DNA from: Chara braunii
Taxonomy: Eukaryota; Streptophyta; Charophyceae; Charales; Characeae
Length of the DNA stretch: 55,941 bases
NCBI GenBank assembly: GCA_003427395.1
Contig: BFEA01000007.1
Location: 7,403,959 to 7,459,899, forward strand
Direction: 5' to 3'
The notes under the pieces are model-generated. The model saw only the letters and a program-made list of their open reading frames with translations, was not told where the DNA came from and did not search any database. Every line of letters begins with the position of its first letter. Position 1 is the first letter of the stretch. This document shows, one piece after another, positions 1-10,948 of the stretch. The position numbers were made by a program, and so were the translations under genes.

Positions 1-70
<70 letters not shown>
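1..70. repeat. (GA)n microsatellite
   Basis: Uninterrupted GA dinucleotide repeat that runs off the left edge of the window. A similar tract lies in the leader of element E (about 38786-38839). No coding meaning is inferred. Confidence 0.98.
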
Positions 71-73
<3 letters not shown>

Positions 74-1204
74 CTGGCTTCTCAAGATGATCGTTCAGAT
101 GTGTAGCAACCGATGGGGTGCACATCATCTTCTTTTCAAGACAGAACTACATCCAATTGTTTCACGAGAGCAAGACTATCACATGGGCACAGATCTACAG
201 AATAGCTTGTTACAAAATAGCATGATTCAAACACAGTTCACTGCCTGCAGCCCACCAAACGTTAACAAGGACCCCCACTATTCAGCCCCAAAATAACACC
301 CCCAACCCTGAAAAGTGCATTGGAGATCATTTTTTCCAGTTTTTTTTTTTTTTTTTTTTTTGCCCTGTTTTATTTTTGGTTAAGGTCTGTGTGTGCCAAG
401 TTTGGGGTTTAAGGCCCCTTTGATCATTTTGCATGCGCCCCTTTGATCAATTTTTTTTATTATTTTTTTTGCTGTTGGTTTATTTGGTGTCCACTCTACT
501 GGTGACAAGTCTGGCGTAAAAGGTATGGGACGTTCGTTATAATGACCCTGAAAAAATCCTGAAATTTTAGGGCTCTGTTAACCTCTTCTCCTGCAGCCAT
601 GCCCCACCAAAGTGAGAACCCCAGCCTTCCTGATAAGGTTTTTGAGAAGAGCCACAACATGCTGCTGGGTGCGCAGGAAGACAGGCCTGCCCATGTTACT
701 TCTTGCTCACCTCCTCTCCAGCCTCATAGATCCAATGCTCCAGCTGTGCCAATCCAGCTTTAATGTATTCTCCATTGCTGAAAGAGCAGCACTCACGCCT
801 CAAGAGCAGACTGCAAACCAACAAATATAAACATCAATGGCAAGCTCAAGTCAGTTCTTGGACTGGGTATGAGAAAAAGTACATGTTGGCAAGACTCGTG
901 GACAGAACACATTTCCTGTCTGAACTTCTAAGGCGTAAAAGGTCTTGATGTTCTGCATTATATGACAAAGGACTCAATGTTCAGATTTGCAATCAACTCT
1001 GGAAAACCGAACAGAAACACACGTTAAAATTAAAACTCTCGCATGGGCATTGTGTACCCAAATGAGCCATTGCATACCACCACCTTTCCAAAACTGATGC
1101 AACAGAACGCATCAAGGCCTGAGCAACCCCCAAACCCTATGTGATCGATATCTACAACAAAATGGTATCACTCGTGTTTACTGCGGATGGGAGTGCCCTC
1201 AGAA
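71..1204. other. Flanking DNA without a confident gene
   Basis: Mixed-composition sequence with a poly(T) run at about 341-361 and T-rich stretches near 440-470. No transposon protein or RNA gene is recognised. The only coding candidate is the short frame at 599-763, listed separately. The two short open frames around 612-948 show no family motif and look like chance. Confidence 0.6.
599..763 (+). CDS. Possible host exon or short ORF, unknown product
   Basis: A 54-codon frame starts at ATG 599 and ends at TAA 761-763. It directly follows a pyrimidine-rich stretch ending in CTGCAG (591-596), which looks like a 3' splice acceptor just upstream of the ATG. The predicted peptide is polar and Pro/Ser-rich with no recognised domain. 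It could be a terminal coding exon of a host gene whose other exons are not visible, or chance. No donor site or second exon was found with confidence. Confidence 0.2.
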   Translation: MPHQSENPSLPDKVFEKSHNMLLGAQEDRPAHVTSCSPPLQPHRSNAPAVPIQL

Positions 1205-1495
1205 TTTCCTTGATATTTTTTTTTTTATTCATTAGAATCCTTTCTTTTTCATTGTATTTCTATTTTTTCTGTTCTATCAAACTTGCAGAACAATTCAATT
1301 AGAAGAAAATAGAAACCAAAATAGATTTATCAAGAATTCTATTTATGTATCAATGATACTATGATTTTTCTATGTATTACTATTTGAATTATCTTTTGGA
1401 TTTATCGATAAATATTGATTCATTACATGATTCTCTTTTTCACTCTCATTTTTTAAACTATGAATTAAAAGAAATAAAATGCAATATTGGATATA
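1205..1495. other. AT-rich organelle-like tract (possible NUPT piece)
   Basis: This stretch is much more AT-rich than the elements around it and resembles plastid intergenic or coding DNA. On the minus strand, from the element A boundary (about 1495) to a TAG near 1370, there is a clean frame of about 42 codons. I could not match it to a specific plastid gene. Element A inserted at its right edge in a TATA target. A plastid psaJ fragment occurs elsewhere in the window (10927 and 37461), which makes a plastid source plausible, but this is inference. Confidence 0.4.
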
Positions 1496-2399
1496 TGCAA
1501 GGAAGATGAGCAATAGCGAACTCCAGCAATCAAACAGCATCATACATATGAGTCCAGATAGTCTTGACCTCGAACCAACAGATAGAATTGCATCACGAGA
1601 TACACCAAATAAGAACACACCAAGAGTTCATAATTGACAATGCTGAAATAATCCCATCATCATCAACGAAGAACCAGAGTTGATATCCTATTGGCCCTCG
1701 GCGCCCAGACTACATGTGGCAGATCCTATCTAGCCTGTACTACGAAGCCGAAAGATGACATCAACTGCATTCCCGAAGTACGAGCATATGGCGACTTATG
1801 TCGCACGCTTCCAGCACCAGGTATGTCTCGCGCTACACTCACAACCTCGTTCCCCAACTCACAGATGCCACTAGGACCACCCTGCGCTTCACCCAGCATA
1901 CAGCAGCGCAGCTCGGCTATGGCTGCGTGCTCCTTCCTTGCTCGCCCGTGAGAGCGTAGGCGCCAGCCAGCAAATAGCGCAGCAGCAGCGCTTGCGCAGC
2001 ATGCAGCCAGCACCCGAATGCCGAATGAGGAGGCAGGCCCTTCCCTATATCGAAGTGGCCTGCCTGAGTCCAGTCCAGGAAGCTTCCAGTAGGCCCCGGT
2101 AGCCTGAGGCCCAGCACGAGAGGAGCAGGCCTTGGGCCTGAAGTGGTTGCTTGTGCCCAACTGCTTTCGTCCTGTGTTTGGCCCGGTACCCGTATCCAGC
2201 CCAGGGCCTGCTTCACATACATTCACACAGGCGGCCCAGGGCCTGGGTTCATTCAACCAACTGGCGCTGCGCAACTGCCTGAATTTCCTTGAGTTGCGTG
2301 GTGGCCAGAAAAGGGCCCTGAGGGCCTGCCTTCACTTAGGGCGGCCGACGGGCTGCAAAAATGGGGCCTTGTGAGGCTCTTAGAGGCAGTGGCCTCGCA
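1496..2399 (-). repeat. Element A 3' LTR
   Basis: About 904 bp, TG...CA bounded, nearly the same as 8945-9848 apart from small indels (for example an extra CAGCAGCG-type segment near 1980 and a missing segment near 2327). In sense (minus) orientation it starts TGCGAGG and ends CTTGCA. It is rich in GGGCCT/AGGCCC hexamers. A GATATAG sequence near 2050 is a weak TATA candidate. Confidence 0.93.
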
Positions 2400-2412
2400 T
2401 TCCCTCCTCCTT
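2400..2412 (-). other. Element A polypurine tract
   Basis: On the minus strand this is AAGGAGGAGGGAA, directly abutting the TG of the 3' LTR, as expected for the plus-strand primer of an LTR retrotransposon. Elements B and D carry related purine tracts at the same place. Confidence 0.85.
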
Positions 2413-2436
2413 AGCTTCAACAGTCCTCTGAGAAGC

Positions 2437-3752
2437 TCAATCTTCGATCATAGGGCGCTTTCCTTTCTGCAGAGATCTCTCGTATTGAGTCACAACTTGA
2501 GGAGCNGTCTGCATCAGTTCCTCCCTGGTGAACCATCGGTCCTCCTTCGGATCAGTGTGATGCCGGAACCGAAAGCGGTACTGCAGCTTCGGTTTCGGAG
2601 GACGTCCCCTGCCTGCTGGTCTTGATACCGGCAGCTCTCGGTGATCCACAATATCATCAATGTCCACCTCTCCGTCCATGGTTGGGGGCAGCATTGATCG
2701 ACGAGATGGGAACTGTCAGTTTCTTTGAAAGGTGCCAGCTTGGAGGCGTGAAAGACAGGGTAAGTACGAAGATGACCAGGAATCCGGATAACATATGATG
2801 GCCCATCCGGATCTGTCCCGACGATGTCCAAGACTTCCCAAGGTCCAAAGTACTGAGGCATGAGTTTGCGGGATATCCCGTACTCCTGTCCCATTTCTGA
2901 AGATTTAACCCAGACTCCATCCCCAACCTGAAATGTAGAAACGGTGTCTGTTTTCGGCTCTATCATCGCTGCCTGTGCCTTCTGCATCTGTTCTACCACC
3001 TGCTGCATTTTCTGCTCGTATCTGTAGGCAAACTCTAACGTACCCGGTGCAGCAGTTGATTCATTCTCAGGTAGGAGAAAGTCAAGAGGTAGTCTAGGCT
3101 TGAAAGTCAGTAGTAGACTGTTCGGGCTCACCCCAGTGGCACTGTGTACCGCATTGTTATACAGACTGGCGATGAGAGCAAGCTTTTCATCCCAGTCCAC
3201 CTGGTTGGGCTTGATGTAATGCCTCAACAGGTGTTGTACCGCGCGATCCAGTTGTTCGGCCTGGCCGTTGGCCTCTGGATGATTCCCGGAAGTCATTTGC
3301 AACTGAGTGCCCTGCTCTGCAGCAGCAGCCTTCCACAACTCGCTGGTAAACCTGACATCCCTGTCACTGACAATGGACTTGGGTAAACCAAAGTCTCTAA
3401 CCCAGTTTTCTTTGAACATTCGGATCACGTACTCCGTTCTTGCTGTTTTTGGCATGGCTACTAACCTAGCATACTTACTAAATCTATCCACGATGACGAA
3501 GATGTGCCGCATCCCACTCTTGCTGGTGATCAGAGTATCCATGAAATCCATGGACAGACTCTCACCAGGCCGTTCCGGAATCGGAAGGGGCTTCATAAGC
3601 CCAAGAGGAGCCTGAGTACGTAGCTTGTCTCGTTGACACACTTGACAAGTCTCCACATACAACTGAGCATCTCTCATCATCGTGGGCCACCAGAACCGCT
3701 GCAGCAAGTTGGCTGCGGTCTTCTTATACCCAAAATGACCGGTGGAACACAC
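2437..3752 (-). pseudogene. Element A pol: integrase and C-terminal tail
   Basis: Integrase inserts the reverse-transcribed DNA into the host genome in the nucleus. The frame at 2514-3752 shows the CQVC half of the HHCC zinc domain, then the three acidic catalytic positions in the contexts MDFMD, VSDRD and HPEANGQAEQ, followed by a GPY/F-like segment ending PVFHASKL. Two further overlapping frames (2657-2926 and 2437-2694) continue to a chromodomain-like tail with DRWFTREEL and end in TGA, so at least two frameshifts are present. The N at 2506 corresponds to G in element D. Upstream, near 3745, a stretch present in B and D that carries the first zinc His pair is missing. Confidence 0.88.
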
Positions 3753-4043
3753 AAAGACTCGCTAATTGGAACACACAAACATTTATTCCCTGCCTTCTCC
3801 AGGAACAGCAAGCCATTGACCAACTCAAACTCGGCGGAAGTCTTCTTGTCCTTCGCCTAAAGTCTGCGTATGATCTCAGACAAAAACTGGTCCTCGCGAT
3901 AGGCTTCCACCAAAGACTGAGTAACATTGTCCGTCAGATCGAACTCGGTAATCAATGCCCCTGAGAAGTCCGGTCTGCGCGACAAGGCATCAGCAACCTT
4001 GTTGTACTCCCCTTTGAGATACTGAGGGTCAAAGTCATATTGC

Positions 4044-5732
4044 TCAATGACTTCGATCCAAAGGTTGGTCAGGATCGGGAAGTTTCAAGACCTCGTAGTG
4101 CGTCAACGCATGCTTCAGATGTCTAAAAGCAGCCTCGCACTCGTCTGTCCACTCCCACGGTGTGTCAAGGCGGGTCAGATCAGTCAAAGGAGCGGCCACT
4201 ATGCTATAGTTCTTTACAAAAATTTTGTAGTAGCGTGTCATTCCTAAGAAAGATCTCATCTCAGTCACAGACTGAAGACGTGGCCAATCACAAATGCTGG
4301 CCACCTTCGAGTCATCGGGCTTCAACCCTTCCGCGGAGATTTCATGACCCAAGTACAAGACACGGGTGCGGCCAAACTCGCACTTCTCACCGTTGATCTT
4401 GAACTTGTGCTGTCGCAGGAGTCTGAAGGCTTTGTCCAAATGTGCAACGTGCTCCTCGACAGTCTTACTAAAAATAAGTATGTCATCGAGGTACACGGTG
4501 ACAAACTTATCCAAGTAGTCATGGAATATCCGATTCATAGCGTGCTGAAAGGTGACAGGAGCATTGCAAAGGCCAAAAGGCATTACCACAAACTCATCCT
4601 CGGGCCGGATTGCAATCTGATGGTAACCGGACTTCAGATCTATCTTACTGAAGTACCGACACCCTTGCACTCTATCTAGCAAATCGCCGATGCGAGGTAG
4701 GGGCTCTCTGTTCTTTACAGTGATAGCATTGAGGCCCCTATAGTCAATGCACATCCTAAGAGTACCCTCCTTCTTAGGCACGGATAGTAATGGAGACCCA
4801 TAAGGAGAGACACTCGGCCGGATCCAACCCTTCTCTACGAGTTCCTTGAGTTGTCGGCGAAGCTCATCAAGCTCGCCTGGAGACATCCGATAGATCCTAC
4901 GCTTCGGAATACTAGACCCTGGGATAATCTCTATTGCGTGGACGACCTCCCTCTCTACAACCCCTGTCGGCTCTTCAAATAGATCAGGGTATTTAGCAAC
5001 TACTCCCTCTATCTCCGACGGCATTTTCACCGGCTCGCCTGCAGCAGAGACATAAACTAAGTACATACCCTCCTCCTGATTTTGCTTATAATAATTATAA
5101 AACGCGGCCACACACATGCACCCGTAGGACTCTATCAGACTACTAGCTTTGAACTTGTGTAATCTGGCGGTCCCTCTACCTGGCAAAGTGTGTTTGACCA
5201 CTTTTCGGTCCCAGTCAAACTGAGGCCTTGCCACAGAGAGGTAGTACATACCTAACAACATGTCCATGGGGAGTTCATCGCTCACTAGGAACGAGACACA
5301 ATGTCTCAAGTCCCCTCCCGCGTACGGGAAACAACATTCTACATCCTGGAGGCAGTCGTTAACTACCATGCGCTGTTTGTTGCCACAGGTCGACTCCACA
5401 GGTCGACTCAGGCGCTGCACCCGCCCCTGTAAGCGCAGTCTCTCAACGCACGCGCGACTAATAAAGTTCCGCGTCGAGCAAGTGTCATAATAGGCCCCAG
5501 CCTTGCCGCCGCCAATGACAACCTCACTGACGAACATCTCACCCTTAGGGGCTTTGACTAAGGCCGTCCAAGAAGCTAGTGGGTCTGATCTAGACCACTC
5601 CACCTCTAGCTCCTCTAAGGACTCAAACACATTCATCGAACTGAGGCTCGATGGGTCTGAATGTGTTTGCGGAACGGCACCGGAGTCAGTAGCTTGGGCC
5701 ATCTCTCGAGATGGTGAGGGTGTCTCCACCAC
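4044..5732 (-). pseudogene. Element A pol: protease and reverse transcriptase
   Basis: The N-terminal part carries an aspartic-protease-like motif DTCSTRNFIS; the usual Gly after Asp-Thr is Cys, the same as in B and D, so this may be a family feature. The retropepsin C-terminal motif LLGMYYLS follows. RT motifs follow in order: [48 protein letters not shown] and the catalytic VYLDDILIFSK. Between RPED and FVVMPFG, 13 residues present in B and D are missing, a 39-bp in-frame deletion. The frame ends where a deletion of about 272 bp removes most of RNase H and joins out of frame to the connection region (about 4040). Pol lies in the -1 frame relative to gag. Confidence 0.9.
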
Positions 5733-5761
5733 CTCGACCCTAGCAGGAACAACTACATTTC

Positions 5762-7717
5762 CTACTGGCCCGACGTGTTTCCCGGAGCATTGCCAGAAGA
5801 ACTAGCAACGTTGCTACCAACGGGATGAGAGGATCCCAACACTTGCCCCATCGTAGGCGGAATCTTTTCCGTCACTTTCTTGTTGCGGCACTTGAATTGG
5901 CTGTGGCCATATTGACCACAACGAATACAGGCCTGCCGTGAGTAACGGTCTCTCCACACGTCCTCTGTAAGACCCGCTTTCTCCCATGGAGGAGCATTGG
6001 GGTCAACTTGACTCCTAGACCGGGAGCCTCCGCGGCATCTACCGATCGCCTTACCTTTTTGAGATACGGCAGCGACTACTCCACCCTCTGAAGCATCTAT
6101 GCTGCCTGCCTCTGAACGTACTCCCTCCTGGAAGTTGCCGTCCACCTCGATGGTTGAGCCATCGTTGTCGACAAACATCAAGCGACCTTTCGCCTTCCAG
6201 TTAGGAGGCAGTGTCTTCTTTCTCCCGTCCGTACTGGGTGCCCATGCCCTATCTTTGCTTCTAGGTCTAGGGCCACCTTGCTAAACGACGGGAAGTTGTG
6301 CATATTTATGTTGGCCTCTTTTGCCAACTGGTTCCTGAGAGGCTGAGAAAAGCATCTCAGGAACGAAGTCAACAGGACCTGGGGGTCATAGCGCACCCCA
6401 GGGACACATATCAGACGCTCAACAGCGTCGGCCTTGTGTGCTATGTTAGGATCGCATCAGTGGCATTTTGAGCCTCCTGAGGATCGTGCCACCTCTCCTC
6501 CACCATTTTCAGGAAGTCATCCAATTTCTGGGTGGTTGCCCAAGTGCGGAAGTCATGACCATATCCCTGGAGCTGCACTAAGCCGCTCAACCATCTTGCT
6601 GCACTACCCTCTAGGTAGGAAGCAGCCACAAGAACTTCTTTGTGCGACAAAGTGAGTTTACACCTGACGTAGACCGGCACTGACCTCAACCATGTCTCGA
6701 GGTCTTCGCCTCTCTTGTCCCCTGTGAAAGGTTTGGGAGCGACGATGGCCGTCTTTGGAACCCGCTGGGTCTGTCCCGGTCCCTGCACCACTCCGGGCTG
6801 TGGGCCCGGCGACACAGGTTGCGGTGCTTGCTGCTGGGGCTGCGTGCCCTGAGGCTGCACAGGCTGCGAGTCAGCAGGCTGCGTGGTGACTGCAACCTGC
6901 AACGGACTTTGAGTAAACACTGTCTGTACAGGAACCTGCAAACTACTCCTTGTTGTTACCCCTCATGACAGCGGCATGCCCAGGGAAACGATAGCAACCG
7001 TTGACGGGGTTACATATGGGGATACCCCTGTCACCGGTGGGACAGAAAAGCGAGGAAATGGCACGGGCCAGGCACCAGGCCCGGCTGGTGATGGAGCAGC
7101 CTGCACACGGCCTGCCAAAACGGCTAGGCTCTGCTGAATGTCCTGAAGGATGGTAGTTTGATGCTCCTGCATCTCTATTACGCCTAGCAGGGCCTTCCTA
7201 ACTACCCTCACATCATCATCCATATTGGTCAGGTCCATCGTCTCTCCTCTATGTCTGCCCCTCTTCGCTGCATCCTGGCTTTTCTTTTGATCATCTTTTC
7301 TTTTTCCGCTATTATCTCCCCTAATGCCCGCTGTAGCTGTGCCTCCAGCAGGGCTGCTTGCTGGATGGCGACATCCTCTGGAGTTAACACCGTGGCCTGG
7401 CTTGCCATAAAGCCAGTGGACTGACTCACGGTCTGCGCGACTGTTGACCCTACGGCACCTGAACTACAGGCTTGGGAAGTCTGCTGCGCAGAAGTGGACA
7501 TGGTTGTAGTGGCCATGGCTGCTGTAGCACCGGCCTCGCCAACTTAAGTCCTGCTGGCCTCGGCTGCTCTAGCCCTCCTTTGCTCCTGCTGTCTTTCCCT
7601 AAGCCGACGGATCAGAAACCTATCACCCTCCGGTCCTAAAGACACGTGGGCTACCGGGCCTCTAGCTGATCGCAAGATCCTGCGGTCATCCTGTCCGGTG
7701 TCCTCCACGTCGCTCAT
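5762..7717 (-). pseudogene. Element A gag (capsid/nucleocapsid), broken
   Basis: Gag forms the cytoplasmic virus-like particle and packages element RNA. The start is ATG at 7715-7717, matching the start in D. Pieces in order: a basic/Gln-rich N-terminus, a coiled-coil-like segment with MDDDVRVVRKALL (6963-7238), a Pro/Gln-rich linker, a retrotransposon-gag domain (6441-6941, with GDKRGEDLETWLR and ARWLSGLVQLQ), and a nucleocapsid with a perfect CX2CX4HX4C knuckle CIRCGQYGHSQFKC at 5889-5930. Stops or shifts occur near 7540, 7238, 6963, 6440 and 6180. It ends with TAG at 5762-5764, four codons after the slippery heptamer (5777-5783). Confidence 0.88.
5777..5783 (-). promoter_or_regulatory. Candidate -1 ribosomal frameshift site, element A
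   Basis: On the sense (minus) strand the heptamer is G GGA AAC, with GGA AAC in the gag frame. This fits the X XXY YYZ rule for -1 slippage. Four codons later is the TAG gag stop (5762-5764). A -1 shift enters the open pol frame leading to the protease. Element D has the identical site, and element F has the same heptamer and spacing. Confidence 0.65.
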
Positions 7718-8930
7718 AGGCTACAGCGCTGTGCACTGTCTACACTAGATCATACTAGATGCCTACCGCAACATAGTGCACAGACCCACTAATTAATGAG
7801 TGGCTATTTCGGAACAGATATCACTTGGAGTCAACAGGTAAGTCAGATTCTTACAACTGAAACTATTTTTAGTCTGACTAGTCCGCAGACAGAAGCACCA
7901 GGAATAATAAACAGTTCTAATTAATGTTGTCTGTCAGATGTTAATGGCAGTCCATCTAACTAATCAAAACATAAAAATAGAATCACTTGTGTGTATAGGA
8001 CAGCCTTAATTCCCCTGAGTATCACTTGACGTCAGCGTCCCTGAGCAATCTGGAGAGCAATGCGTGTCTAAAGGTGTGTGTCCGGCCCACCCCTGTGCCC
8101 CGAGTATCCACTGAGACGGCCAGCCTTGCACGTATATTTATCCTCGGCGTGCCGCGAGCCTTCCAACCATTGACTGATCCAGGGGCAATTTAACGTCCGC
8201 CCCCAAGTGACTCGAGGAATTATTTTACGTCGCAGCCGGACAACGATCACAGTCAATGGTTCCCCTTCTCGTGTTTATTTATAGACATCGGGTGCTCGTC
8301 TGTCCTGTAGGGCTGGCCTGCCCAGTAGTACCCATCTAACAGCGCAGCAAGCCGAACAAAGGACAAGCAGCTTAGGCATGCGTGCTCTACTCCCTGTGGG
8401 TTGGCATGGTGACCATGACCCAGTGCTTCGTCCAGGGCCCTTCAGAAGGCTCCGCCCATCTCCACCCAGATGCTCCACGTGAACATTGTCGACTCTCAAG
8501 GTTGAGCGCACTCGACACCTCACAATGAGAGGACTCTCAAGAAGGAACACAACCTCACGGTAAGAAGTGTTGGAGAGGGAAGATAAGGTTAAGAGCAACG
8601 TACCTCATTTAGCTGCCCCCAACCACAGAGATAATCTCACCAGATGACCAAATGGCAATTGCGATGACCAGTCACTACATCGGCACAACCAGCATTATCC
8701 GTCGTTCCACCTCAGCATCAATCGCCCATTAGATAGTTCTCATCACACTGTCCAGACCACATTCATCTCACATAGCCTTCCTGGCGATTCCCCTCACCTC
8801 CTGGGTCGCCTTACACTCGTCTCCACCCTCCTTACTACACACCACTTACGGCCAAACTCGCCCAACAGACCGCATGTATGTACCGCATAAGGCAGAAGAC
8901 AAGCGCCAGATGAGCGCAATCGTACCACAA
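7718..8930 (-). other. Element A leader (5' untranslated region)
   Basis: Non-coding leader between PBS and gag ATG. It aligns with the leaders of B and D. It contains a TATAAATAA sequence on the sense strand (8275-8283), a block of about 80 bp also found in element E (8172-8250), and a sense-strand open frame (8275-8598) sharing short strings with frames in B and D. No other gene is seen. Confidence 0.7.
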
Positions 8931-8941
8931 CTCCGATACCA
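8931..8941 (-). other. Element A primer binding site (initiator tRNA-Met type)
   Basis: The minus strand reads TGGTATCGGAG, three bases inside the 5' LTR. It matches the plant Ty3/gypsy PBS complementary to the initiator tRNA-Met 3' end (TGGTATCAGAGC) with one mismatch over 11 bases. Element D has the identical sequence. Confidence 0.85.
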
Positions 8942-8944
8942 AAT

Positions 8945-9848
8945 TGCAAGGAAGATGAGCAATAGCGAACTCCAGCAATCAAACAACATCATACATATGA
9001 GTCCAGATAGTCTTGACCTCGAACCAACAGATAGAATTGCATCACGAGATACACCAAATAAGAACACACCAAGAGTTCATAATTGACAATGCAGAAATAA
9101 TCCCATCATCATCAACGAAGAACCAGAGTTGATATCCTATTGGCCCTCGGCGCCCAGACTACATGTGGCAGATCCTATCTAGCCTATACTACGAAGCCCA
9201 CAGATGACATCAACAGCATTCCCGAAGTATGAGCATATGGCAACTTATGTCGCACGCTTCCAGCACCAGGTATGTCTCGCGCTACACTCACAACCTCGTT
9301 CCCCAACTCACAGATGCCACTAGCACCCAAGGACCACCCTGCGCTTCACCCAGCATACAGCAGCGCAGCTCGGCTATGGCTGCGTGCTCCTTCCCTGCTC
9401 GCCCGTGAGAGCGTAGGCGCCAGCCAGCAAATAGCGCAGCATGCAGCCAGCACCCGAATGCCGAATGAGGAGGCAGGCCCTTCCCTATATCGAAGTGCCC
9501 TGCCTGCGTCCAGTCCAGGAAGCTTCCAATAGGCCCCGGTAGCCTGAGGCCCAGCACGAGAGGAGCAGGCCTTGGGCCTGAAGTGGTTGCTTGTGCCCAA
9601 CTGCTTTGGCCAGTGTTTGGCCCGGTACCCGTATCCAGCCCAGGGCCTGCTTCACATACATTCACACAGGCGACCCAGGGCCTGGGTTCATTCAACCAAC
9701 TGGCGCTGCGCAACTGCCTGAATTTCCTTGAGTTGCGTGGTGGCCAGAAAAGGGCCCTGAGGGCCTCGTCGAGCCTGCCTTCACTTAGGGCGGCCGACGG
9801 GCTGCAAAAATGGGGGCTTGTGAGGCTCTTAGAGGCAGTGGCCTCGCA
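8945..9848 (-). repeat. Element A 5' LTR
   Basis: About 904 bp, matching 1496-2399. It abuts the PBS on its left in + coordinates and the TATA duplication on its right. Together with the solo LTR at 9853-10793 it forms a head-to-head LTR pair separated only by TATA. Confidence 0.93.
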
Positions 9849-9852
9849 TATA

Positions 9853-10793
9853 TGCGAGGCACAAGGCCTCGATAAGCCCCACTGGGCCCTATTTGCAACA
9901 GCGTCGGCCACCCTAAGTGAAGGCAGGCCCGACAGATCCTCAGAAGCCTATTTTGGACTGCTTCGCAACTGGGGAAAATTCAGGCAATTGCGCTGCGCCA
10001 GTTGGTTGAAAGCGCCCAGGCCCTGGCTTCCTTTATCAATTGCATCTGAATCAGGCCCTGGGCGAGATTCGCAGCATAGACCCAACTCAGGTTGCGGGCA
10101 GTTGGGCACAGGTAACTGTCAGCAGCCCTGGGCCAATTTGTTTGGCCTGGGCCTCAGTCTACCGGGGCGTACCGGAAGCTTCTTGGGAAAGGCCCAGAGC
10201 AGCCTGGGACAGAACGCAGGCAGGCCACTTCCATATAGCAAAGGGCCTGCCTCCGCATGGGGGATAGGGGGTGCTGGCTGCATGCTGCGCAAGCGCTGCT
10301 GCGCTGAAGCTGGCTGGCGCTCACGCGCTCACGGGCGAGCAGGAAGGAGCAGGCAGCCATAGCCGAGCTGCGCTGCTGTGAGCTGGGTGTGGCACAGGGT
10401 GGTCCTTGGGTGCATGTGGCATCTGTGTGTTGGGGAACGATGTTGTGAGTAATGCGAGAGACATACCTGGTGCTGGAAGCGTGCGGCATTGGCCGCTATC
10501 TGCTCGTACTTCGGGAGAGCTGTTGTCGTCATCTTCGGCATTGTAGTCTAGGCTAGATAGGATCTGCCATCTGTAGTCTGGGCGCCGAGCGCCAGATACG
10601 ATATCAACATTGGTTCTTCGTTGATGATGATGATGAGACTATTCCAACATTGTTAATTATGAGCTTTTGCTGTGCTCTTATTTGGTGGGACTCATGATGC
10701 AATTCTGCTTTTGGTTCGAGGTCACGACTATCTGGTCTTATGTGTATGATGATGTTTGATTGCTGAAGTTCGCTATTGCTCATCTTCCTTGCA
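9853..10793 (+). repeat. Solo LTR, family 1
   Basis: A 941-bp LTR starting TGCGAGG and ending CTTGCA, in the opposite orientation to A. It is clearly related to the LTRs of A, B and D but more diverged. No internal region or second LTR is attached, so it is most simply a solo LTR left by LTR-LTR recombination. TATA flanks both ends (9849-9852 and 10794-10797); the left copy is also the right duplication of A. A CATATAGCAAAG sequence near 10234 is a TATA-like candidate. Confidence 0.85.
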
Positions 10794-10926
10794 TATATAT
10801 ATATAGTGATGTGACACAAACAGAACTGCCCGGTAAACCGTTGGCAGAGAGAGAGAAGAGGACAACAAACGAGGGGCTGTGACAAATATATATATATTTT
10901 TTATTCAGAATCAAGGAGAATTCAAA
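10794..10926. other. Spacer: TA repeat, unique DNA and psaJ 5' leader
   Basis: A (TA)n run at 10794-10805 is followed by about 80 bp of mixed sequence with no recognised feature. A second AT run begins near 10886 and leads into AAGGAGAATTCAAA directly before the psaJ ATG. The AAGGAG is a Shine-Dalgarno-like site at plastid spacing. Confidence 0.6.
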
Positions 10927-10948
10927 ATGCAAGATGTTAAAACTTATC

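Larger units (their letters stand above)
1496..9848 (-). mobile_element. Element A: Ty3/gypsy LTR retrotransposon, family 1
   Basis: A complete but decayed element of 8,353 bp read on the minus strand: 5' LTR (8945-9848), PBS, leader, gag, pol, polypurine tract, 3' LTR (1496-2399). LTR ends are TG...CA, and a 4-bp duplication TATA flanks it (1492-1495 and 9849-9852). Pol order is protease, reverse transcriptase, RNase H remnant, integrase, as in Ty3/gypsy. Most of RNase H is deleted, part of RT is missing, and gag has stops and frameshifts, so it cannot be autonomous. Elements B and D are close relatives. Confidence 0.93.

Noticed and set aside
1726-2274. Open frame of 182 codons within the element A LTR (and 207 codons at 9288-9911, 259 codons at 9583-10362)
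   Set aside because: They lie wholly or mostly in GC-rich LTR sequence, occur in different frames in the different LTR copies, and show no domain; they are composition effects.
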